From Ovis canadensis (Eukaryota; Chordata; Mammalia; Artiodactyla; Bovidae), in the NCBI RefSeq assembly GCF_042477335.2, contig NC_091247.1:2440501-2504500 (forward strand): 64,000 bases of DNA, read 5' to 3'. The notes under the pieces are model-generated. The model saw nothing but the letters and a program-made list of their open reading frames with translations. It had not been told where the DNA came from and did not search any database. Each line of letters opens with the position of its first letter. Position 1 is the first letter of the stretch. This document shows positions 55,741-64,000 of this stretch, piece after piece. A program made the translations under genes and the position numbers.

Positions 55741-55952
55741 TCATGCTTGTTCACTCGCCTCTGACTGTTTGTGACCTCCGGGACTGGAGCCCCCCAGGCT
55801 CCTCTGTCCAGGATTCTCCAGGCAAGAACACTGGAGTGGGTTGCCAGTTCCTTCTCCGGGGATCTTCCCGACCCAGGGATTGAAATCGCGTCTCCTGTGT
55901 CTCCGGCATTGGCAGGCAGATTCTTTACCACTTCGCCACCTGGAAAGCCATC
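55741..55952 (-). mobile_element. Bov-tA SINE
   Basis: CTCCTCTGTCCAGGATTCTC, CAGGCAAGAACACTGGAGTG and CAGATTCTTTACCACTTCGC give an antisense copy. Confidence 0.92.
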
Positions 55953-57875
55953 CTTGCTGCAGCCAGCTCCCAGACACCTGGTACAGTCCAGAGGCCCTGC
56001 AGGGGACACACCCTGCCAGCCCCCACTCCGCAGCCTCATCACGGACCTCCCCTGCCGCACTTACTTCCATTCTGGAACATTCGAGACCCTCATCCCTAGG
56101 GGGTCCTGCTGCCTCCTCGCCTCCCTGCCTGAAAGATCCCTGATGGTTGGCATAGGTCTGCCTGTCAGGGAAGCAACCCTGACCTCACGCCACCTCCCGA
56201 GGAGGTCGAGTCCAGGACACGCTCTCGGCCGGTCAGCACCTGGCTCTGTGGCTTGAGCCCCCTGGCCTCCTTCTGTCTACGGCCCAGGAGCCCGTCAAGA
56301 ATGGCACCTGTCGGCCTGGCTCATCAGGAGCCCAGAGCTGGCACCCGAGTAGGGGCACTCACAGGTTTTGTCAAGTGGCTGGATGTTTCTGTGCCATTCT
56401 CAAGGTCAAGGTCAGCCGCGTCTGCTGGGAACAAGGAGGGAGCACCGGCCTCTGCCGACTTTCCCTGGACTGAGGACCACCCCCTCCCCCCGACATCTCG
56501 AGTCAGAAGCACCATCACCCAAACCTGTCCGGGGAAGCAAGGCTTCAGAGCGCCCCAGAGACGGGAGGTCGGCCAACTCCCGGGGTCCGGCCGTCAGCAG
56601 AGTCTGTTCCAAGCAGCGCCCACCGCCCTCCAGCAGCGGAAGCGTCATCGTCAGACGAGGTGCTGCTTGACAGCTCCGAACTCGTGGCCTCACTAGATGG
56701 GGCCTCGGCTCCTGGCCAGGCCTTGGGGGTTAATGCCACTTTTCACTGACAGCGACTCCTGGTTTTGAAAAAAAAAAATCATTTAATCTGCAAGACGGGC
56801 CCTTTCAACAACACGCCTACGCTCACTTAAAAATGGCTGAGCCCAATTTTTTTTTTTTAAGGAAAAATGGATGTAAACAGATCGCTTCGAACAGAGTCTT
56901 CGCTGGTGCCTGGGCCAGGGAAGACTGCCCAGGGCAGCTGAGTGGCCCCTAGAAGTGGAAAAGGGGGTTGCTGAACTGGCCGCGGTGGCCGAGGGTGGAA
57001 CAGGGCTCGCGGCAAGTTTGCAGGCGTGGTGCCGGCAGGCCCGGTGGGCAGTGGAGCTTCATAAACCCTCAGACGAATGAAGAGGCATGTGAGTGGGCAT
57101 GGGGTGAGGATGCACCGGGGGCTGACTGCTGCCCTTTGGAGCCTCTGTCCCCTGGGTGGGGGTGCACAGGCCGGGGGGGGGGCCTTCTTCAGCGGCCCTC
57201 CTGGCTTGTACTTGGAGAGAAACAGTGGTGACTCCAAGGAGGAGCAGAAAGCTTAGCGTTTGATGAGCGTCAGAGGTGGTACTTCCCTCCTGTGCCCCTC
57301 TAGGGAGAACTGGAGACCTAACCTCTCGGGCTGACCACCTTGGATGAATTGTGATTTCGAGAGGAGAAAAGTTCCCTTACTGTTCACAGAGCAGGTGATT
57401 AGCCCTGGTAACGTCCAAAGGCCCTTCTGAACCTAGGAGGAGACTGGGGGGATTCTGTTTCTAGACATCTGTGGCTCAGACGTTCTGATTTTCTAAGACT
57501 GCAGGACGTGGGTGCTTGGGTCCCAGGAGTCTCTGGTTCCATCACCTCAGAACAGCCTCTTTGCACCCGCTCCACAGGCCCCTGGCTGCCCACCCACCCT
57601 TCACCCTCTGGCCCCCGTGTCCTCTTCCCCACACCCACTGCAGACCCTCCCGGAAGCCACAAGGCAGATGCTGAGCTGCCCTAGTCAGAGACAAGGGCCG
57701 GGGTGCGGGGGCTCTCTGTGGCAGGTGCCAGGCCCCCCGAACTTAACGGGAGTATCCAGAGAGAGTGGTGGCCGCGCCGCCCCCAGTGCTGGACGGTCCT
57801 GCCTGTGTCTTTGGAAAAAGCCGGTGGCTTGATTTTCCTTTGCCTCCGTTCATTTGCTCTTCAATCACCATCAGC

Positions 57876-58020
57876 ACCACACACACACAGACACACAGAC
57901 CTACACAGATGTGCACACGAAACATACACACACGTTATGGCATACACATACAGATACACACGTGCACACACAGATGCAAACACACACACACGTGCCCGCC
58001 CCACCCCCACACACACACGC
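57876..58020. repeat. Imperfect (CA)n repeat
   Basis: ACCACACACACACAGACACA continuing with interruptions (GATGCAAACACACACACA) to CACACACACACACGCGCAG. Confidence 0.93.
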
Positions 58021-59044
58021 GCAGCTCCAGGGCAGGTGGCCCTGCCTGGGCTCAGCAGGAAGGGCTGGCCCTGGCCACTCCGTCTGCTCTGGGTGGTCTC
58101 CAGCGGGGGTGGGAACTTCAGCGCCACCCCGGGTGTGCTGGGCGGGAGTTCACAAGTGGGCCAGCAGCCCAGGCCTTCATCTCACTGACTGTGGTTTCCT
58201 GGGTGGCCCTGGTCCCCGGTCCTCAGTGCCCGCCTGTGGGGAGGATGGCATGTTGTCTTCCGAGCCCACAGGGCCGCTGGTGCTCCGGGGATTCCCTGCC
58301 TGAAAAGCCAGCTTACACTGGAGAGAGCTGTGAAGTCACGGGTGCTGTTCTAATTAGCCACCAGAAACCATGCCGGCCGGTGGCTGGGGGAGGGGACGGG
58401 GGGCATCGGGGAGGGACAGGGACATCCTGGCTTGCTCTCTGCCCCCCGCCCTCCCTCCAGCCCAGCAGCCTGGTGCCTGTCCTGGGCCAGAATTAATTGT
58501 GCAAGTGCCCATATCTACTGGGTTACAGGGAGCCCCACCTCCTCACCTCAGTGCGTGCCGCTTGCAACAGTAGCCATGGAAACTGCCTGTAACCTTGTGA
58601 ACAGCTGAAATTTATGTATTTTTTGGTTGGTTGTTTTTAAAAACATGATGCAGATCTCCTTTGTGCTTTCACGCTCCTGTGGGGATAAGTGAGGGGAATG
58701 CAGAGCACGAGGTCACCATGCCAGCGCGCCTCCAGCCCCTCCTCCTTGCTCACTTGGCAGGGCCCAGATCCCAGAAGTCGGGGTCCCCAGTGGGGTGAGC
58801 CCCTGAAGAGCCACTGCCCCTTCCGCCTGGGCCTCCCCCAAGACAAGCCACACTCGACCCCGCCTCCCCGAAGGCAGGGAGCTTCCCACACGGCCGCCCC
58901 GCCCCCTGCTCAGGTAGGGTCACTGGGAACCCAAACCCAGTGAGAACACGAGGCTCCTCGTAGGTCCAGACAGCGTGCGCACCCTGGCAAGGAGCTGAGC
59001 GGTGGGCCCTGCCCTGCAGGGCTTTCTAGCCAAGAGGAGGAGAC

Positions 59045-60170
59045 AGTGCTCACGTTGTCCTTTATTTCTCCCTAACGTCAGAAAGGTGTCCTGCTGGGTA
59101 GAGCATTCCAGGTTGGTGTGCCTTCTTTGAAGGTGCGACCCACTGTCTCCTGGCTCTCTTCACTTCCAGTGCAAAGTGGCCGTCCGTCTCACCTTCACTC
59201 CTCTGGGCGGCCTGTGCCCTTTTCTCTAAGAGTCTGTCTTCATCCCTGCTTTTAAGGACTTCGATCTGTTCCTTGCTGCTGTTCTCTCTGTGCTTTTTGT
59301 GCTTGTGTTTCCGACTGTTTGGACCTGTGGGTCCGTAGCTTTTCACGCACTTTGGACACTTTCCATCCAGGACTACTTCTGATCATTTTTTTCGGCATCC
59401 TCCTTCCTTTAGGATTTCAGTTACACATCTGTGAGGTCACTTGAAGTTTCCCGAGGCTCCGTTTACTTCCTTACATTTCTCTTTTCTCTCTCTGTGTTCA
59501 TTCTGGATAGTTGCTATTGCTGTCTCCAAGTTCGCTGATCTTTTCTCCTGCACTATGTAAATTAGTGTTAACCCCATCCAGTGTTTTTCATCTTAGACAT
59601 TGTATCTTTTTTTATCTCTAGAAATTTGATTTTGTTCTTTTTAACATTTTCTATGTTTCTACTTAATGTGTCCAATTTTTTCTCTACTGTTTCAACATGT
59701 GGGCGACAGTTACGATAACTATTTTAATGTTCTCGTCTCCTGATTCTATCATCTGTGCCATTTCTGGGTTAGTTCCGGTTGATTTTTCTCTTCAATGTGG
59801 ATTCTGTTTTGTTTTTGTCTGCATGCCAAGTAATTTTTTTTACTGGATGCTAACCTTGTGTATTTTACTTCGTCGGGTGTTAGACCCCTGTATATATTTG
59901 TGAGCTTTGTTCTGGGGTTTGGTTGTTACTTGAAAACAGCTGGTTTCAGCCCTAGCTGTTATGCTTTGGGAGGCAGGAGCAAAGTACATTTAGTCAAAAC
60001 CCTCTGAATTTTCTAAACCAGTGCTCCAGGAATTACGAAGTTTTCCTCTCTGATAGGAGCAGGAACTGTTCCTGGATCTATGTGAGCTTCCAGTATTGTT
60101 CCCTAGAATCCTTTCAAATGGTTCTTTCTCTTAAAAAAATAAAAGTTTCTTTCTCTGACCTCAGGGAGTT
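59045..60170 (-). mobile_element. Old L1 LINE 3'-end fragment (antisense)
   Basis: T-rich plus strand with strings typical of mammalian L1 3' regions read backwards: ATTCTATCATCTGTGCCATT, GCATGCCAAGTAATTTTTTT, ACTGGATGCTAACCTTGTGT, GTGAGCTTTGTTCTGGGGTT. It is diverged and without intact reading frames. The sub-family is not assigned. Confidence 0.6.
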
Positions 60171-60376
60171 TCACCCACATAGCTGTGCTGACCGGTATGT
60201 AGCTGAGTAATCAAGGGGACCCTCTGCACAGATTCATACCCGCCACGTAGCTCCTCCTGCCTAGGACCTGCCTTGTGCAGTAGCATCACTCAGCTTCCTT
60301 GGACTTAGCTCTCTCTCCCCAACTCAGGGGGATCACCAGGCCCCGCCTGGATTCCCCTGCCCTGCAGCCACCAGAT

Positions 60377-60595
60377 GGGGAGCCTGGAGACTCTCACCAG
60401 GAGGGGAGCCTGGAGACTCTCACCAGGTGGGGAGCCTGGAGACTCTCACCAGGAGGGGAGCCTAGAGACTCTCACCAGGAGGGGAGCCTGGAGACTCTCA
60501 CCAGGTGGGGAGCCTGGAGACTCTCACCAGGAGGGGAGCCTAGAGACTCTCACCAGGAGGGGAGCCTGGAGACTCTCACCAGGTGGGGAGCCTGG
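60377..60595. repeat. 26-bp minisatellite, 8.4 units with three-unit higher-order pattern
   Basis: Unit GGGGAGCCTGGAGACTCTCA plus CCAGGA or CCAGGT; starts at 60377 + 26n with no indel. The variants follow a repeating three-unit order (preceding T with CTGG; preceding A with CTAG; preceding A with CTGG), i.e. a 78-bp higher-order unit. The open frames of 128-129 codons here are repeat artefacts. Confidence 0.97.
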
Positions 60596-61214
60596 TCAGT
60601 CTGGTTGCTCCTCATTCCTTGCCCATCTCTTGAGGATGGTCCTTCATCACCTGATGCTAGTGTCTTGGGAACCATTGTTTCATAGATTTTGTCCTGGATG
60701 CTTAGTTGCTTCAGGCCATAGGGTAAATCTCAGCCCAGTTCCTCCATCTTGGCCAGGACCCTGATTAGCCAAGGCTGCTCCTCAGGACGTAGGTTAGCCC
60801 TCCCAGTCATGAGAGGGGCCCCAGCATCACCTCCACTTGGTCAGTGAGCGCACCGACACGCAGAGGAGAGAAGCAACTTACCCAGGGTGATGCCGAGCCT
60901 GGAGGCAAGTCCTGGGTCACAGCGTGCTGCCTCTCACAGACAGGAGCACCGCAGACTCAGTGGCTCCCCATCACGCAGACACCCAGGCCTGAAGCCTCGG
61001 GGTCCCCAGGACCCCTCCCCACCCCCGCCCCCATCCCGCCTCCCAGTCACCCCCTTCTCTCTATCTCCACCCCCTCTTGCCACCTGAAGCCTGTGGTAGC
61101 CTCCAGATGGCCCCTCCCGCCCTGCCTCTGTGCCCCGCCACCCACCCCACAGCCACAGTTTTTAAAAAGCAGAACTGACCCGGTGGCTGTCCTTGTCAAC
61201 ACCCTCCCGAGCCT

Positions 61215-61650
61215 TCCCGCTGGATTCACTCCATTCATTCATCACTTAACTGAGGTAACACGAGCCACTCTTCCGGGCAGCAGGATACAGCAAGAAGCAG
61301 AACAGAGCCCCTGTCCTCGGCGACTCAGATTCCCGGGAGGAGAGATGGACAGTGAACGAGCGTATGATGTGTAAAGGGGTGAGGGCTGGAAGGATGAGCC
61401 CCTCGGGGTGTGGGGCGGCCATGGCCAGGAGGGAGGTTATTTTGGACAGATGGTCACAGAAGGTCTCTCAGGAGGAGACATTTGAGCAGAGACCTGCGTG
61501 CAATGAGGGGAAGAGCCACACAGCCTGTGAGAGCAGGGCGTCGCAGACAGAGAGGGCAGCGTGCAGAGGCCCCGCAGCCGCCATGGGCCTGGCGTGAGAC
61601 AGAGCAGGCCCAGGGAGCAGGCGAGCAGAGGAGTTGGTCCCGGAGGGGTG
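61215..61650. mobile_element. Possible ancient interspersed repeat
   Basis: TTCATTCATCACTTAACTGA, GAAGGTCTCTCAGGAGGAGA and CATTTGAGCAGAGACCTGCG resemble a widespread old mammalian repeat in which 'gtcagggaaggcctctctgaggaggtgacatttgagcagagacc' recurs in fragments. I cannot assign the family with certainty. Confidence 0.35.
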
Positions 61651-62229
61651 GGTGGGGAGGAGGGGCCCAGGGGTGCAGCAAAAAAGCACTCAAAACACAG
61701 AGGGGATGCGGCCAGCAGGGCTCCAAGGCGCCCGCATCTCAGGCCAGGCTCGGGGCTGCCCGGGAGCCCTGCTCCCTGAGGGCCAGGAGGAGGCTGGCAC
61801 CCCAGCCCTGTTCCCTGCTGTGACCTCCGCACAGCACAGGCTGGCACACTGCCCACACCCCACAGATGCTCGTGGAGACTGGCATGAACATCTTGTTCTG
61901 AAGATGAGGACACAATGCCCGTGGTCGCCCTGGCACTAGGGCAAGAGCCTGGATTCACCCCCAGGTCTGTCTGACTCCCAGACAGACCAGCACTGCCGCC
62001 TCCCCCAAAGTCTGCGCTGACCATGACCTCTGCCCTGAACCGTCTTGCACTCACCTCCACGCGCCTCCGTTCCCCAGAGCACAGGGCAGCCCCTCCAGTC
62101 CTGGAGTCAGGGCACGGGGACTGGCCGTCGGTGCTGGGCTGTGTGTTCAATCACTGTGCAATGCCACAGGCGGCCGGCGTTTCTGTAGGAGTCTCCTGTC
62201 CCTCCAGCCTGGCCCTGAGTTCTGCCTGT

Positions 62230-62300
62230 CACTGACCTTGGGCGAGTGCCATTCTCTCCTTGAGCCTCAGTTTCCTCATCTGTAAAATGGAGTCAATTAC
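62230..62300 (+). mobile_element. MIR fragment
   Basis: CTGACCTTGGGCGAGTGCCA, GCCTCAGTTTCCTCATCTGT and AAAATGGAGTCAATTACTCT match the sense MIR core closely. Confidence 0.85.
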
Positions 62301-62315
62301 TCTGACTCCAGGGAC

Positions 62316-62541
62316 AACGTGTGTGTGTGCTCAGTTGCTTGGGTTGTGGCCAGCTCTTTGTGACCCCATGGACTGTATCCTGCCGGACTCCTCTGTCCAC
62401 GAGATTTTCCTGGCAAGAATACTAGCGTGGGTTGCCATGCCCTCCTCCAGGGGATCTTCTAGACCCAGGGATTGAACCTGCGTCCTCTGCGTCTCCTGCT
62501 CTGCAGGCAGATTCTTTCCCACTGAGCCACCGGGGGAGCCG
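62316..62541 (-). mobile_element. Bov-tA SINE
   Basis: GTGTGTGTGCTCAGTTGCTT, CTTTGTGACCCCATGGACTG, GGGATTGAACCTGCGTCCTC and GATTCTTTCCCACTGAGCCA give an antisense copy inserted just after a MIR. Confidence 0.93.
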
Positions 62542-64000
62542 AGGATGATGGTGAGGCTTAAAGGATGTGACCTGCGCTGTCTCCCTGGAGCACCAGCAGC
62601 GCAGGCGCTGTCCCCGTATGCTTCCACAGACAGTAAACCGAGGCTCTGGGGGCAGTGAGGCTTTCCTGATGCCATAAAGCAGGCCAGGAGCAGAAGCAGA
62701 TGTGGCCAGGGTCTCCTGGGCTCAGCAGCCTCAGTCTCCCTCCTCCGCTCACCCCTCTGGCACGAGCCCTTCACAGCCGGCTTGATCCTCTTCCCGGAAA
62801 TGCATCAACAGCTCCAAAGTCTCCATCCGCCTCCTCCAGGGCTTAGCTGCCAGGGGCTCTGCTGTGGCCAGTGACTCCGTGCACGGGGGCACAGAGAGCG
62901 CCTGCTGTTTACCGGAGCCTGTGCATCAAGGGCAGGCTGACAGTGCGGGGGCTCCCGGGGCCTCACGGGTGCTGGCAGGAAGGCGGCAGCTCAGAACGAA
63001 AGCACAGGCTATGCAGAGGACAGCTGGGTGCACAGAGGAGGGTGCAGGCTTCCTGCAGACGGGGAGACCTGGGCATCCACCGGCAGGGTCAGAAGGAATC
63101 GGCCGCCTAGAGGGAAGCAGGCAGCGGTCCCAGGGGCGTCCCAAGCGGAGGGACCGTGGGGCAAGGACAGGCCTGTGCCCCCACAGCGCAGAGGCAGGGG
63201 ATCCGGGCTAGCCCTGGGGAAGCCCTAGCCCTACTGTGAGTCCAGCCTTGCTCTGGGGCCCACCCTTCAGGACAGCAGTCCTCCAAGCGAGCTCCCTGGT
63301 CCAGCAGTATCAGCAGCCCCTGGACATGCTCAGCCCACCTGGACCTCAGAACACAAGCTTCCAGAGGAATCCCTGCAGCCCACAGCGCCCCCAGGGGAGG
63401 CCGGTGCAGCCTAAAGTGAGAATCTCCAATGAGGGGAGCCCTCAGGGTGGCAGGCACTGGCTGGGGAGCCAGTCGGCCCAGGGTCCAGGAGGCAGGAGGG
63501 AAGGGGGTAGGATGGAGCGCTGAAGCCTGGTATTGTCTCAGGGCCGTTCCGACCTCCAACTCACCCAGGCAGACAGTGCCCTGAGGTTAGGCCTGGGTTG
63601 GGGGGGGGCTCCCCAAGCCACAGTGGTACTGCTCTGCTGACCCTTGGGCACCCATGGGCCCCTCACAGAAAGGGCAGACGTGTCAAAGGGAACTCAGGCA
63701 AGTGGCTAGGACCGGCCGTGGTGTGGGTGGGAGACTCGTGCAGGTGGGGGTGGCTGGTTCACTTGGATGCCTTAGCGATCTGGTGGCGGTGGGGGGTCAT
63801 GTCACTGTGCCCCCTCAGGCCTGGGCAGTGGCCAGCTCTGTGGACACGGGAAGGACCCCCGGCAGGCAGGCCCCCCAACCTTGGGCCCACGGTCATGCCT
63901 GGCCCCGAAAGACTGCCCTGCGGTGCCCGGGACAGCCGTGTGGCCGCAGGGTCGGGAGCCCAGCCTGCCACGGGTGGGCAGTCCTGGGTCACCGGGGACG

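Larger units (their letters stand above)
55331..64000. other. Presumed FAM163B intron or intergenic DNA, distal part
   Basis: No coding exon was recognised; in particular, no stretch resembling the short membrane-anchored FAM163 family. It contains a CA-rich repeat (57876-58020), an L1-like 3' fragment (59045-60170), a 26-bp minisatellite (60377-60595), a possible old interspersed repeat at 61,215-61,650, a MIR (62230-62300) and Bov-tA copies (55741-55952, 62316-62541). 62,550-64,000 is GC-rich with nothing recognised. Confidence 0.55.

Noticed and set aside
60299-60764. Repeated GDSHQEGSLETLTRWGAW-type peptide in two frames
   Set aside because: Direct translation of the 26-bp minisatellite with a 78-bp higher-order unit.
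48601-64000. Search for FAM163B coding exons and ADAMTSL2
   Set aside because: No frame shows the FAM163 N-terminal membrane segment or thrombospondin repeats; these genes must lie to the right of the window.

Overview
This is mammalian nuclear DNA from a ruminant (cattle/sheep/goat/deer type). Two lines of evidence support this. About fourteen SINE copies carry the Bov-tA/BovA signature (tRNA-Glu-like head with GGTTCGATCC-type box B; tail reading GACTGAGCGAC), which is restricted to ruminants. The dopamine beta-hydroxylase gene encodes a protein of exactly 610 residues, the length I recall for cattle. It differs from the bovine protein at enough positions, as far as I recall them, that I would not call the species Bos taurus. 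No prokaryotic or viral gene set, CRISPR array or operon is present.

Layout. (1) 1-6497, plus strand: the last four coding exons of SARDH (mitochondrial sarcosine dehydrogenase), 197 codons and a stop; earlier exons lie left of the window. (2) About 6.5-12.3 kb: 3' ends and intergenic DNA between two convergent genes, with a 300-bp inverted duplication at 8.4-9.5 kb. (3) 13,212-30,008, minus strand: the complete coding region of DBH (dopamine beta-hydroxylase), 12 exons, all GT-AG junctions, 1833 nt. All six copper ligands and all the family disulfide cysteines can be located. The promoter with its TATA-like box and the distal homeodomain/CRE-AP1-type element lies at 30.04-30.21 kb. (4) 30.2-48.0 kb: gene-free intergenic DNA with SINEs, L1 pieces and MIRs. 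(5) 48.08-48.62 kb: a strong CpG island ending in a consensus plus-strand splice donor, probably the non-coding first exon of FAM163B. This is inferred from the mammalian gene order SARDH-DBH-FAM163B; its coding exons are not in the window. (6) 48.6-64 kb: presumed intron or intergenic DNA with two sizeable minisatellites, an old L1 3' fragment and SINEs.

Biology. DBH converts dopamine to noradrenaline inside catecholamine vesicles. SARDH oxidises sarcosine to glycine in the mitochondrial matrix. They are neighbours by position only, arranged tail to tail; nothing in the sequence suggests a shared pathway.

I found no undescribed multi-gene system. The most interesting signals are structural. 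A tandem array directly abutting the DBH exon 11 splice donor appears to be built from decayed copies of that exon end plus CA repeats. The others are an extra cysteine in the DBH DOMON domain, a 17-copy perfect-register VNTR in the last SARDH intron, the 300-bp inverted repeat, and several AT-rich islands that look like candidate regulatory elements in otherwise GC-rich DNA.
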